A DNA stretch of 64,000 bases from Rhizobium giardinii bv. giardinii H152 (GCF_000379605.1 NZ_KB902713.1:62367-126366); one strand, 5' to 3'; counted from the first letter of the stretch, positions 23,848-33,440 are shown. The notes: generated from the sequence alone by a model not told the origin. Numbers and translations are program-made.

Positions 23848-25377
23848 ATGATACGTTACGATTTGATCGCGCCCGTCGGCGAAATCCTTCGGCGGAATGC
23901 GCGCCTTTATCCTGAAAAAATGGCGTTCGAGGACAGGATGCGTTCGGTCTCCTATCCGCAGCTCGATGCGGAGACTGAAGCCCTGGCCTCCCACCTCGTC
24001 GCTGGTGGCCTTCGGAAGGGGCAGGCCGTCGCGATATTCCTGCCGAATTCCGTCAACTGGGTAGTCGCCTGCCTCGCCGTCGTGCGCGCAGGCGGCATCT
24101 GCGTCCCGGCAAGTATCGAATCCACCGAAGCCGAGCTTGCATACCGTATCACCGACGCCGGGTGCGCGGTGCTCCTTGCGTTGCCGGACAAACGGACGAT
24201 GGCGGACGCGGTCTTGTCGCGGCTCGACAGGCCTGTCCTCGTGATTGATGCGGACCCGGCCTTCGGATTTTCAGCGATGGAGCGGCGGCAGTCGTCCGGT
24301 TTCGAGGACGACCGGGATGTCGATCGGCCGGCCTATATCGTCTACACGTCGGGAACGACCGGCCGGCCCAAGGGCGTGCTTCTTTCGACACGATCCATGC
24401 TGTGGGTGACGGCCGCCTGCTGGGCGCCGATCGCGGGGATGAACGAGAACGACGTCGTCCTCAATACGCTTCCGCTCTATCATTCCTATGCGCTCAACAT
24501 CGCGGTCCTCTCCATCATCGCGCTTGGCGCCAGCGAATACATCATGGAGAAATTCTCGACCACGCAGGCGACCGAACTGCTACGGTCGGGACGCTTCACA
24601 TTCATGCCCGGCGTGCCGACCGTCTTCCACTATTTCCTCTCCGCATGCCAAACAAGCGGCGAGAAACTGCTGTCGTCGGTTAGGCTTTGTGTGTCGGCGG
24701 GTGCTATCCTTCCCGGCACTCTAAACAATGACTTCGAGGAATTCTTCGGCGTCGCCCTGCTCGACGGCTACGGCATTACCGAGACTTCCACGATGGTGAC
24801 CATGAACTGGCCCGGCCGCTGGCGCGTGTCAGGTTCCTGCGGCCTTCCGCTTCCCGGGGTCACAGTCCGGCTGGTCGATCCTAAAACCGGCCTCGACGTT
24901 CCGGTCGGCAGCGAGGGCGAGCTGATCTGCAAGGGGCCGAACCTCATGCAGGGTTATCACAACAAACCACAGGAGACCCAGAAAGCCGTCGTCGACGGCT
25001 GGTATCGCACAGGCGATCTCGCCAAGGCCGATGCGAACGGTTTCCTGACGATCACCGGCCGCCTGAAGGAGTTGATCATTCGCGGCGGGCAGAACATCGC
25101 GCCAGCCGAGGTCGAGGAGACGATCCTGCTCGATCACGCCGTCATAGACTGCGCCGTCATCGGCATGCCCCATACGATGCTCGGCGAGGTTCCGGTAGCC
25201 TGTGTCGTTCTCAAGGATGCCAAGGCTTTCGATCAGGCAGCCCTCCTTACCCACTGCAAGGAGCGCCTGTCTGCCTACAAGGTCCCCGATCGCATCTACA
25301 TCGTAAACGAAATACCTCGGACGGGATCCGGCAAGATCCTGCGCGTGAAGCTGCGCGACAGCCTGCCCGTCGCGTGA
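23848..25377 (+). CDS. AMP-forming acyl-CoA ligase
   Basis: A 509-residue ANL-superfamily enzyme. The P-loop is YIVYTSGTTGRPKGVLLS (about residues 163-180), the adenylate-binding block is DGYGITET (about 304-311), the hinge region is GWYRTGDLAK with FLTITGRLKELIIRGGQNI, and the C-terminal lysine is in PRTGSGKILRVKL. It activates a carboxylic acid with ATP and CoA, giving acyl-CoA, AMP and pyrophosphate. In this operon it probably prepares the imported acid for the hydroxylase, crotonase and thioesterase steps. The start is chosen as ATG 23848 after GGAGGAGCC. The acid is not identifiable; 2-furoate- or benzoate-like acids are among the options. Confidence 0.92.
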   Translation: MIRYDLIAPVGEILRRNARLYPEKMAFEDRMRSVSYPQLDAETEALASHLVAGGLRKGQAVAIFLPNSVNWVVACLAVVRAGGICVPASIESTEAELAYRITDAGCAVLLALPDKRTMADAVLSRLDRPVLVIDADPAFGFSAMERRQSSGFEDDRDVDRPAYIVYTSGTTGRPKGVLLSTRSMLWVTAACWAPIAGMNENDVVLNTLPLYHSYALNIAVLSIIALGASEYIMEKFSTTQATELLRSGRFTFMPGVPTVFHYFLSACQTSGEKLLSSVRLCVSAGAILPGTLNNDFEEFFGVALLDGYGITETSTMVTMNWPGRWRVSGSCGLPLPGVTVRLVDPKTGLDVPVGSEGELICKGPNLMQGYHNKPQETQKAVVDGWYRTGDLAKADANGFLTITGRLKELIIRGGQNIAPAEVEETILLDHAVIDCAVIGMPHTMLGEVPVACVVLKDAKAFDQAALLTHCKERLSAYKVPDRIYIVNEIPRTGSGKILRVKLRDSLPVA

Positions 25378-25400
25378 GGGAAGTGACAGAGGAGATTTGC

Positions 25401-26561
25401 ATGAACCCTTTCATATTCACCACAACGCCGCAGATCGTTTTCCGGCCGGGTGCAGCCGCCGGGATCGGCGACATCGCCAGGAAGAAGCTGGGTGAGCGCG
25501 TTCTGTTCGTGACCGACGCCGGTCTGCGCAGGCTCGGGCTTTGCGATCCGGCTCTGGCCTCGCTTGCAGCCTCGGGTATCGAGGTGACGGTGTTCGACAG
25601 TGTCGAAGCCGATCCGTCTCTCGCGACCGTGATGGCGGCATCGGACATGGCGAGGCCAGCGGGTGTTACCGGCATTATCGGTTTCGGCGGCGGGTCTTCG
25701 CTTGACGTTGCCAAGGTCGTGGCTCTTCTCTGCGGATCGGGCGAGGATATCGACGAGGCCTGGGGTGTCGGCAACGCGAAGGGGCCTCGCCTGCCTCTGG
25801 TGCTTGTGCCGACCACTGCCGGGACCGGATCCGAGGTCACGTCGGTTTCGATCATCACCGTCGGCGGAGACGAGAAGCGCGGCGTATCGTCGCCGATCAT
25901 CCTGCCCGATATCGCGATTCTCGATGCTGATCTGACGATCGGCCTTCCCGCCCATATCACGGCGGCTACCGGCATCGACGCCATGGTGCACGCGATCGAG
26001 TCCTATGCCTCGAAAAGCGCCAACAACAATCCGCTTTCGAAGATGCTGGCGCGCCAGGCGCTTCAGCTGCTGGGCGCGAATATCGAGAAGGCTGTGTTCG
26101 ACGGTCAAGACCGCGCCGCGCGCGGTGCGATGCTGCTTGGGTCGATGCTTGCCGGGCAGGCCTTTGCGAATTCGCCAGTCGCCGCCGTGCATGCGCTGGC
26201 ATATCCGATCGGTGGGACCTTCCATATCCCCCACGGCCTATCCAACGCATTGGTTCTTCCGCATGTTCTGCGGTTCAACGCACCCGATGCCGCATCGGTT
26301 TACGCGGAAATCGCCGCCGATGCATTTCCGGATCTTGTGTCAGAACGGGAGGATGAGGGACGCTGCGCCGCCTTCATCGAGAGGCTCGCCGGACTGTCGG
26401 AAAAGTTCGGGCTTCAGTCACGGCTTCGCGACGTCGGCATCGGCGAGGAGCATCTTGCGGTCATGGCGCGCGACGCGATGAAGCAGACGCGCCTCCTCGT
26501 CAACAACCCCCGCGAGGTGAGCGAGAGGGATGCGCTCTCGATATACAGGGCGGCCTGGTAA
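25401..26561 (+). CDS. Iron-containing alcohol dehydrogenase
   Basis: A 386-residue group III alcohol dehydrogenase. The nucleotide-binding GFGGGSSLDVAKVVALL (about residues 91-107) and PTTAGTGSEVTSVSIIT are standard. The metal site is seen in GIDAMVHAIESY and the three histidines of VHALAYPIGGTFHIPHG. Family members include 4-hydroxybutyrate dehydrogenase and AttL/BlcB, which oxidises 4-hydroxybutyrate to succinate semialdehyde. A succinate-semialdehyde dehydrogenase is encoded two genes downstream and an AttM-like lactonase in the hydroxylase operon, so a BlcABC-like end of pathway is plausible. AGAGGAGA precedes the ATG. Confidence 0.9.
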   Translation: MNPFIFTTTPQIVFRPGAAAGIGDIARKKLGERVLFVTDAGLRRLGLCDPALASLAASGIEVTVFDSVEADPSLATVMAASDMARPAGVTGIIGFGGGSSLDVAKVVALLCGSGEDIDEAWGVGNAKGPRLPLVLVPTTAGTGSEVTSVSIITVGGDEKRGVSSPIILPDIAILDADLTIGLPAHITAATGIDAMVHAIESYASKSANNNPLSKMLARQALQLLGANIEKAVFDGQDRAARGAMLLGSMLAGQAFANSPVAAVHALAYPIGGTFHIPHGLSNALVLPHVLRFNAPDAASVYAEIAADAFPDLVSEREDEGRCAAFIERLAGLSEKFGLQSRLRDVGIGEEHLAVMARDAMKQTRLLVNNPREVSERDALSIYRAAW

Positions 26562-27004
26562 TGGCGAAGCGCGAAACTCCCTCACGACGCTCTGATTACA
26601 AGGTGTTCCGCACGACCGGCCTGCGCTGGTCGGACAACGACACCTACGGGCACATGAACAATGTGGTGCATTACAGCCTGTTCGATACGGCGGTGAATGC
26701 CTTTCTCATCGAAAACGGCGTGCTCGACATCAAGGGCGGCGCCGAGGTGTTTCTCGTCGTGGAGACGGGCTGCCGCTACCATGCCGAGATGACCTTTCCC
26801 GATCAGGTGACGGCAGGCATTCGAGTGGCGAGGCTAGGCAGTTCGTCGGTTCGCTACGAGATCGGCCTGTTCCGTAACGACGAAGACGTCGCCGCGGCCG
26901 AAGGTTTCTTCATCCATGTCAACGTCCACCGCCTGTCGCGCCGACCGGTTCCGTTCGGCGGGAAAGCCAGGGAACTGCTTGAGCCGCTTCTGGTCGAAGC
27001 GTGA
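26561..27004 (+). CDS. Hotdog-fold acyl-CoA thioesterase, 4HBT family
   Basis: A 147-residue single hotdog domain. The motif LRWSDNDTYGHMNNVVHYSLFDTAV (about residues 22-46) has the catalytic Asp and the GHxNN signature of 4-hydroxybenzoyl-CoA thioesterase-type enzymes. It releases a free acid from a CoA thioester. Its ATG overlaps the last base of the previous stop (TAATG), so it is co-translated with the alcohol dehydrogenase. In the pathway it would free the acid product after CoA-dependent steps. Confidence 0.88.
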   Translation: MAKRETPSRRSDYKVFRTTGLRWSDNDTYGHMNNVVHYSLFDTAVNAFLIENGVLDIKGGAEVFLVVETGCRYHAEMTFPDQVTAGIRVARLGSSSVRYEIGLFRNDEDVAAAEGFFIHVNVHRLSRRPVPFGGKARELLEPLLVEA

Positions 27005-27027
27005 TTGCGTTCAATAAGGATAACCCG

Positions 27028-28485
27028 ATGGCAGTTCCCACTCTCAAAGATCCCTCGCTGCTGCGCAGCCAGTGCTTCATCGGCGGGGAATGGCGCGACG
27101 CCGACAACGGTCGAGTTATCGACGTCACCAATCCTGCTGACGGTTCCGTTGTTGCAAGCGTTCCCCGAATGGGGGCCGGTGAAACGCAGCGCGCCATAGA
27201 GAGTGCCGAACAAGCGCAGTCCGGATGGAAGGCGCTTTCCGGAAAGCAACGCGCTGCCGTTCTGCGGAAATGGTTCGAGCTTCTGATCGAGAACCAGGAC
27301 GACCTTGCCGCCATCATGACGGCCGAGCAGGGCAAGCCACTTCCTGAGGCCCGGGGCGAGATCGCCTATGCGGCATCCTACATCGAATGGTTTGGCGAAG
27401 AGGCCAAGCGTGTCTATGGCGACACGATTCCGGCTCCGACGTCCGACAGGCGCATTGTCGTCATCAAACAGCCGATCGGGGTTTGCGCGGCGATCACGCC
27501 ATGGAATTTCCCGGCAGCGATGATCACTCGGAAAGTCGGGCCAGCTCTGGCGGCAGGCTGCACCATGATCATCAAGCCGGCTAGCCAGACGCCACTTTCT
27601 GCGCTTGCTCTTTGTGTTCTGGCGGAACGTGCAGGCGTGCCGAAGGGCGTGCTTTCCTGCGTGACGGGGTCGGCCGGTGAAATCGGCGCCGAACTGACGT
27701 CCAACCCTGCCGTTCGCAAGCTCAGCTTCACCGGTTCGACGGAAATTGGCAAGGTCCTGATGGTCCAGTGCGCGGCAACCGTGAAGCGGACCTCGATGGA
27801 GCTTGGCGGAAACGCGCCCTTCATCGTCTTCGACGACGCGGACGTGGGGGCCGCCGTTAAAGGCGCAATCGCCTCGAAATACCGCAACGCCGGCCAGACT
27901 TGTGTCTGCGCCAACCGTTTTCTCGTCCAGAGCGGCATATACGACACGTTCGCGGCTCAGCTATCGGACGCGGTATCCCAATTGAGGGTGGGGAATGGAT
28001 TTGCGTCCGATGTGCAGATCGGCCCGCTGATCGACGAGAAGGCGGTCGCAAAGGTCGAGGAGCTTGTGTCGGATGCCATCAGCCAGGGCGGCAGAGTGGT
28101 TGTGGGCGGCGGCCGGCATGCGCTAGGCCACAGCTTTTACCAGCCGACGGTGATCGCCGACGTCTCGCCGGAATCCCAGATCTTCGGCGAGGAGATTTTC
28201 GGGCCGGTCGCGCCGATTTTCCGTTTTGAAACTGAAAGCGAGGCAATTCAGCGTGCCAACAAAACTCAATTCGGGCTTGCCGCTTATTTCTACGGCTGTG
28301 ACATTTCCAGGATCTGGCGGGTCGCAGAGGCGCTTGAGGCCGGCATCGTCGGCATCAACGAAGGAATGATCTCGACCGAGGTCGCGCCGTTCGGTGGCGT
28401 GAAGGAAAGCGGAAACGGTCGCGAGGGGTCCAAGTACGGAATGGCTGACTATCTCGAGATCAAATATCTGTGCATGGGGGTCTGA
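27028..28485 (+). CDS. gabD: NAD(P)-dependent succinate-semialdehyde dehydrogenase type aldehyde dehydrogenase
   Basis: A 485-residue aldehyde dehydrogenase. The cofactor stretch ITPWNFPAAMITRKVGPALAAG, the glutamate in MELGGNAPFIVFDDAD and the cysteine in NAGQTCVCANR are all present. The wording across the chain (SFTGSTEIGKVLM, KYRNAGQTCV, FGGVKESGNGREGSKYG) matches GabD, which makes succinate from succinate semialdehyde. ATG 27028 with AAGGA upstream is preferred over GTG 27001. It would carry the catabolic route into the TCA cycle. Confidence 0.88.
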   Translation: MAVPTLKDPSLLRSQCFIGGEWRDADNGRVIDVTNPADGSVVASVPRMGAGETQRAIESAEQAQSGWKALSGKQRAAVLRKWFELLIENQDDLAAIMTAEQGKPLPEARGEIAYAASYIEWFGEEAKRVYGDTIPAPTSDRRIVVIKQPIGVCAAITPWNFPAAMITRKVGPALAAGCTMIIKPASQTPLSALALCVLAERAGVPKGVLSCVTGSAGEIGAELTSNPAVRKLSFTGSTEIGKVLMVQCAATVKRTSMELGGNAPFIVFDDADVGAAVKGAIASKYRNAGQTCVCANRFLVQSGIYDTFAAQLSDAVSQLRVGNGFASDVQIGPLIDEKAVAKVEELVSDAISQGGRVVVGGGRHALGHSFYQPTVIADVSPESQIFGEEIFGPVAPIFRFETESEAIQRANKTQFGLAAYFYGCDISRIWRVAEALEAGIVGINEGMISTEVAPFGGVKESGNGREGSKYGMADYLEIKYLCMGV

Positions 28486-28488
28486 AGA

Positions 28489-29073
28489 ATGACGAGACTT
28501 GTTTTCATTGGCCCGCCCGGCGCTGGGAAAGGGACCCAGGCGGAACGGCTTATACGTGAGCGAGGCTTGCTGCACATCTCGACCGGTGATCTGCTTCGCA
28601 ACGCGATCAAGGCACAAAGCGCACTCGGCGTTCAGGCGAAAGCCGCCGTCGATTCGGGCAGACTGGTGCCGGACGAGGTCGTCATAGGTCTCGTGGAAGA
28701 AGGCCTTGAAAATGCTGTCGGCAGGGCTGGCTACATCCTCGATGGTTTTCCGCGGACGGTCGCACAGGCGAGCGCACTAGAGGCACATCTTGCCGAGAAA
28801 AATCTGCCCCTGGACCACGTGATGCTCTTCGACATTCCTCTCGAACTGCTTGAAGCTCGCATCAAGTCGCGGTCGGAGCAGTCACTGGAGGCTGGAGGAA
28901 GCAGCCGCTCAGATGACAATCCGGAGGTCTTAAAGCGAAGGGTAGAGGAGTTTATCCGCGCAACGGCGCAGTTGTCGCCATTTTACGAGCAACGCGGACT
29001 TCTGCGCCGGATCGACGCAAGGCAGGACGTCGAGGCGGTCGCTGCGGCCATTGCTTCGACCATAGGCGGGTGA
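28489..29073 (+). CDS. Adenylate kinase paralogue, short-LID type
   Basis: A 194-residue adenylate kinase. It has the P-loop GPPGAGKGTQ (about residues 8-17), NMP-binding STGDLLRNAI, DGFPRT, and a short LID without zinc cysteines before RSDDNPEVLKRRVEEF. It converts AMP and ATP to two ADP. It starts four bases after the GabD gene, so it belongs to the catabolic operon. The likely purpose is recycling AMP released by the acyl-CoA ligase encoded upstream. The housekeeping adk normally sits in the ribosomal protein region, so this is an accessory copy. Confidence 0.9.
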   Translation: MTRLVFIGPPGAGKGTQAERLIRERGLLHISTGDLLRNAIKAQSALGVQAKAAVDSGRLVPDEVVIGLVEEGLENAVGRAGYILDGFPRTVAQASALEAHLAEKNLPLDHVMLFDIPLELLEARIKSRSEQSLEAGGSSRSDDNPEVLKRRVEEFIRATAQLSPFYEQRGLLRRIDARQDVEAVAAAIASTIGG

Positions 29074-29113
29074 GCGTCTCGGAGGGAAATGTGACCTATC
29101 GCTGGAGGAAGCC

Positions 29114-30055
29114 ATGGCGGCGCGGGACCCGATGACGGACCCTGTCGTCCCCGCGATAGGCCTCTCGACAGACGAGCCTCTTGAAATTTTGCGTTATGCT
29201 CACGCCTCGGTCGAGGCGGGGATAGCGACCGCCCTGGTGACCTTGGTCGAGATTCACGGCGGCTCGGCACGCCCGCTCGGCTCGCAAATGGTCGTCAGGG
29301 CGGATGGACTCTATTGCGGCTTCGTTTCTGGCGGTTGTACAGAGAACGCCGTTGCAGCAGAAGCATTGGAGGCCTTGCAAAACGGGCATGATCGCTTCCT
29401 GCGGCTCGGCGAAGGGTCGCGGTTTTTTGATATCGTTCTTCCCTGCGGAGGAGGGATCAATCTCGCTATCCACCGGCTGCGGAGCGTCAAAGAATTGGAG
29501 GAGGTGATCGGTGAACTAGAGCTAAGACGGGGAACAGCTCTCAGATATGGTCCCGCCTCGGAGCGACTATCCGTCGACCGTCGGTTCCGTGGTGTGTCGC
29601 AGTGGGATCGTGAAGATTTCGTCATCGCCTACCAACCGACTACCAGACTGCTCGTTTTTGGCCGTTCGATCGAAGCGACGGCAACGGCAGACGTCGCGCG
29701 CGCCGCCCGCATCGACATTCATCTCGTCGACGGCCAGATGACGGCCAGTTCTTTAAAGTCGTTGATCGATCCATTTACCGCGGTCGCATTGCTCTATCAC
29801 GACCTTGACCGGGAGATACCGCACTTGCGGCTCGTGCTCGACAGCCGGGCCTTTTATATCGGAGCTTTGGGAAGTTTGCGCACACACGGTAGGCGGATCA
29901 AGGCTCTGGCGGACGACGGCTATAGCGAGGCCGATATCGACCGGATCAAAGCTCCGATCGGAATTTTCGGGAAAGCCAAGAGTGCGTCTTCTCTGGCATT
30001 GTCGATCGTCGCAGACGTCGTGGCGGCGAGAATGTCTGCAAAATTCCAGACATGA
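29114..30055 (+). CDS. XdhC/CoxI-family molybdenum-hydroxylase maturation factor
   Basis: A 313-residue XdhC-type protein. The N-terminal XdhC/CoxI domain has VTLVEIHGGSARPLGSQMVV and YCGFVSGGCTENAVAAEAL. The C-terminal Rossmann domain ends with FYIGALGSLRTHGRRIKAL. XdhC binds the molybdenum cofactor, aids its sulfuration and inserts it into xanthine-oxidase-family enzymes. It is therefore the expected helper for the hydroxylase encoded 13-18 kb away, and ties the two halves of this cluster together. GGAGGAAG lies just before ATG 29114. It is the last gene of the operon. Confidence 0.88.
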   Translation: MAARDPMTDPVVPAIGLSTDEPLEILRYAHASVEAGIATALVTLVEIHGGSARPLGSQMVVRADGLYCGFVSGGCTENAVAAEALEALQNGHDRFLRLGEGSRFFDIVLPCGGGINLAIHRLRSVKELEEVIGELELRRGTALRYGPASERLSVDRRFRGVSQWDREDFVIAYQPTTRLLVFGRSIEATATADVARAARIDIHLVDGQMTASSLKSLIDPFTAVALLYHDLDREIPHLRLVLDSRAFYIGALGSLRTHGRRIKALADDGYSEADIDRIKAPIGIFGKAKSASSLALSIVADVVAARMSAKFQT

Positions 30056-30863
30056 AATACGGTCGCCCCAGCGAGATGTTACCTGAAGAAGGACGCGCCG
30101 ACGTGCTATGCGACCGGTCGTAACAGGCTTGAGCGAGCCGACTTCGGCGCAGCGCTCTGTTCACAGCGCGCTCACGGAGCCCGAATAAGGTCACCGCTTT
30201 AGGGGTCACGAACCCCTCGGCTCTCGATAATACCCTCCATGGCTTGCGCCGTCTCAGAGTCTGACGAAGCCTTCATCCACCACTGTGTTCCTGGGCGGGT
30301 GCTTCTACGCGCCGGCTCTGCGCGTCTCGTAGGAGGAGGTCCGGTTTCCCCTGTTGGTTCGGCCGATTCGGCGAGGGGAGGGTTGGCGGAGAAGAAGCAC
30401 ACCGGAAACGATGCTGCATCTAGTTCTCTAGTGTAATCAATTGCGCTAATGAACTTGATTTGGCTGCAGTTGGTACGTGGAAAGACCTCAGCGAGTGCCA
30501 AAAATATTCCCAAAGACAAATTCACCATCCCCACTCACCGCATAGTGGTGCTACTTGACTCACTTTTGATCGTCACCTCGGCGCCATTGACATTTGTGGC
30601 CGCCTTTCAAAAGTTCCGATTGCCCAACGAGCAAATTTTCCAAGATAGCTTGCACTATTGAACTTTGTGGTCTAGCTTCTCTTGGCGCTCGACGAGCCTG
30701 ACAGTCAGGCGAAATCCAAAAGGGGAGGAGAGTTCTGCGCGTTTCGCCTGAGGTGGCGATGGGCAGGTTGCCCGTCTTGTGGGCGAAAAGCGTCATATTC
30801 TCATCACGGCGAGGGGGTCGTGCGTGTGAATGACATTATGTTTGCAACTGGGAGAGAGGCGAC
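30056..30863. other. Intergenic stretch of about 800 bases, no recognised gene
   Basis: It separates the hydroxylase regulon from the alcohol/aldehyde dehydrogenase pair. Short open frames exist on both strands but none shows a family motif or a good ribosome site. The last 100 bases should hold the promoter of the zinc alcohol dehydrogenase. No repeat of the operators found elsewhere was seen here. Confidence 0.4.
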
Positions 30864-31979
30864 ATGTTCGAATGCACATCGGCCGTCGTAAGAGGCAAAT
30901 CGCAGCCGTTCGAAATTACAAAACTGGAGCTCGAAGATCCGCGACCCGATGAGGTTGTGATCGAAGTCGTCGGAGTTGGCGTATGTCACACCGACATAGT
31001 TGTTCGAGACCAATATTACCCGACACCGTTGCCTGCTGTCCTTGGACACGAAGGTGCGGGCGTTGTGCTCAAGGTCGGGTCCGCCGTAACTAAAGTGGTG
31101 CCCGGCGATCACGTGGTGCTAGCATTTGGTTCATGTGGCAAGTGTGAGAACTGCCAAAAAGGTGAGGCGGGCTACTGCCTCGAATTCTTCGGTTATAATT
31201 TTGGCGGCGGCCGGAGTGACGGTTCGACGCCTTACCACTGCTGCAACGGAGAGCGCGTCAGCGGTTGTTTCTTCCGCCAGTCTTCGTTCGGCACGCATGC
31301 ACTTGCTACGGAGCGCAACGTCGTCAAGATCGATAAGGGTGTTCCGTTGGAAATCATGGGCCCTTTGGGGTGTGGCATCTCAACGGGCGCCGGCACGGTT
31401 ATGAATGCGCTTCGCCCTGTTGCCGGGACAAGCATCGCAATATTTGGGGCCGGCTCCGTTGGTCTCGCCGCCGTTATGGCTGCCAAAGTTGTTGGCTGCA
31501 CGACGATCGTAGCCGTCGATATAAATGATGGGCGGCTCCAATTGGCGAAGGAGCTGGGAGCAACCCATGTGATCAACGGCCGGACCGGCGATGTCGTAAA
31601 AGCCATCCAAGAATTGACTGGCGGACTCGGTGTCCAATACTCACTCGAGTGCACTTCTATCCCAGCAGTTTTCCGACAGGCCGTAGATTGCTTACGACTA
31701 ACGGGAGTTTGCGCCCTGGTCGGAGCCGCTGCTCTGGGCACGGAAGTGACGTTTGACATGAACAGCATTCTTTTTGGGCGCACCATTCGCGGGGTGATTG
31801 AAGGAGAAAGTGTACCTGACACCTTCATTCCTCAGCTCATCGAGTTGTGGAAGCAGGGACGATTCCCGTTCGACAAGCTTATCGAGTTCTATGACCTCGA
31901 CGAAATCAACGAAGCTTGTGCTGCCTCGGAGAGCGGCAAAGTACTGAAGCCTGTTCTGCGCCCGCGGAAGTCCGCCTGA
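30864..31979 (+). CDS. Zinc-dependent alcohol dehydrogenase, aryl-alcohol dehydrogenase type
   Basis: A 371-residue MDR-family enzyme. The catalytic zinc ligands lie in GVCHTD (Cys about 42) and GHEGAGVV. The structural-zinc loop is GSCGKCENCQKGEAGYC (about residues 93-109). The NAD-binding IFGAGSVGLAAVMAAKVVG is near 193-211. The YNFGGGRSDGSTPY region resembles benzyl-alcohol dehydrogenases. It oxidises a primary alcohol to an aldehyde, which the downstream aldehyde dehydrogenase (30 bases after its stop) would convert to an acid. GGGAGAGAGGCGAC precedes the ATG. Confidence 0.9.
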   Translation: MFECTSAVVRGKSQPFEITKLELEDPRPDEVVIEVVGVGVCHTDIVVRDQYYPTPLPAVLGHEGAGVVLKVGSAVTKVVPGDHVVLAFGSCGKCENCQKGEAGYCLEFFGYNFGGGRSDGSTPYHCCNGERVSGCFFRQSSFGTHALATERNVVKIDKGVPLEIMGPLGCGISTGAGTVMNALRPVAGTSIAIFGAGSVGLAAVMAAKVVGCTTIVAVDINDGRLQLAKELGATHVINGRTGDVVKAIQELTGGLGVQYSLECTSIPAVFRQAVDCLRLTGVCALVGAAALGTEVTFDMNSILFGRTIRGVIEGESVPDTFIPQLIELWKQGRFPFDKLIEFYDLDEINEACAASESGKVLKPVLRPRKSA

Positions 31980-32009
31980 TTCCTACTTCATTGAATAGGA
32001 GCGAAGCCT

Positions 32010-33440
32010 ATGAATTTTGACAGTGATTATACAATGACGATCGGCGGCGTGGCCGTTTCCGCCAACAAGACCGCAGCTGTGCTCAACCCGGCGACCGAGG
32101 AGATCATCGCCCAGGTACCCTCTGCAGGCCGCGAAGAACTCGACGCGGCAGTCGTAGCGGCCCGCGCGGCATTTCCCGGATGGAGCAACAGGCCACCAGC
32201 CGAACGCCAGGCACTTGTGGCGGCGATTGGCGAGAGGCTAGAACAGCACAAGGAGGAGCTTATGCGCCTTCTAACTCGCGAACAAGGCAAGCCTCGTTCG
32301 GGAGCCGAATGGGAATTAACTGGCGCAATTATCTGGTGCCGCGAGATTGCTAAGCAAGAATTGCCTGTTCACATCGCCGAGGATTCGGCGGAACGCACCG
32401 TCGAAACGCGGCACGTTCCAATCGGGGTGGTTGGAGCGATCACACCGTGGAACTACCCCATTCTTTTGGCCATCTGGAAGGTACTACCCGCACTTCTTGC
32501 CGGTAACACCATCATCGTAAAACCATCACCATACACACCACTCGCCACGCTCAAGATCGGTGAGATGATGCGTGATGTCTTGCCTCCAGGAGTTCTCAAC
32601 GTCGTATCCGGCGGAAATGAACTCGGGCAATTAATGACCAATCATCCCGACATCGGCAAAATCTCCTTCACAGGCTCCACCCAAACCGGCAAGCGCATCA
32701 TGGAAAGCGCAGCCGGAACGTTGAAACGCATCACCTTGGAACTGGGCGGCAACGATGCAGCGATTGTTTTGCCGGATGTCGATCCTAAGGTGGTTGCCAA
32801 GGAAATATTCTGGGCGGCTTTTCAAAATAGCGCACAGCTTTGCGTTGCGGCGAAGAGACTATTTGTTCACGCCGACATTTATGACGCGTTGAGTCACGAA
32901 CTGGTTGAGTATGCCAAGACGGTGAAGCTTGGAGACGGATCAGAGCAGGGCGTCGATCTCGGCCCGATTCAAAATAAAATGCAGTTCGAGAAAGTGAAAG
33001 ATCTTCTTGCCGATGCTCGCGATAAGGGACTCAAGTTTCTGCTCGGCGGCGATGTACCGGAAGGCAAGGGTTATTTCGTGCCCGTTGCAATAGTCGACAA
33101 TCCCCCCGATGATGCGCGGGTGGTCGTAGAGGAGGCATTTGGCCCCGTATTGCCATTGCTCAAGTTCTCGGATCTGGACGATGTGGTTGTGCGTGCCAAC
33201 GACACAATCTACGGGCTCGGAGGGTCAGTTTGGTCGGCCGACCCCTCCGCTGCTCGCAAGATTGCCGAGCGGTTAGAATGTGGAACCATTTGGATCAACG
33301 AGATCCATGCCTTTTCACCGCACGCTACTTTCTCAGGGCACAAGCAGTCCGGTATTGGTGTGGAGAATGCGATCCAAGGGCTCTTGGAATTCACCAACGC
33401 ACAAACGATCGTGACGAAGAAGATAGCGACGGTAGCGTGA
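32010..33440 (+). CDS. Aldehyde dehydrogenase
   Basis: A 476-residue ALDH. It has ITPWNYPILLAIWKVLPALLAG (cofactor pocket), the glutamate in LELGGNDAAIVL, and the catalytic cysteine in FQNSAQLCVAAKR, where the usual NSGQ is NSAQ. It resembles the broad betaine/phenylacetaldehyde group. TAGGAGCG precedes ATG 32010. With the zinc alcohol dehydrogenase it makes a two-gene alcohol-to-acid unit, possibly serving an aromatic or aliphatic alcohol. The substrate is unknown. Confidence 0.9.
   Translation: MNFDSDYTMTIGGVAVSANKTAAVLNPATEEIIAQVPSAGREELDAAVVAARAAFPGWSNRPPAERQALVAAIGERLEQHKEELMRLLTREQGKPRSGAEWELTGAIIWCREIAKQELPVHIAEDSAERTVETRHVPIGVVGAITPWNYPILLAIWKVLPALLAGNTIIVKPSPYTPLATLKIGEMMRDVLPPGVLNVVSGGNELGQLMTNHPDIGKISFTGSTQTGKRIMESAAGTLKRITLELGGNDAAIVLPDVDPKVVAKEIFWAAFQNSAQLCVAAKRLFVHADIYDALSHELVEYAKTVKLGDGSEQGVDLGPIQNKMQFEKVKDLLADARDKGLKFLLGGDVPEGKGYFVPVAIVDNPPDDARVVVEEAFGPVLPLLKFSDLDDVVVRANDTIYGLGGSVWSADPSAARKIAERLECGTIWINEIHAFSPHATFSGHKQSGIGVENAIQGLLEFTNAQTIVTKKIATVA

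Noticed and set aside
30199-30534. 111-codon minus-strand frame in the 30 kb spacer
   Set aside because: Low-complexity Pro/Arg-rich middle, no start signal and no family likeness.
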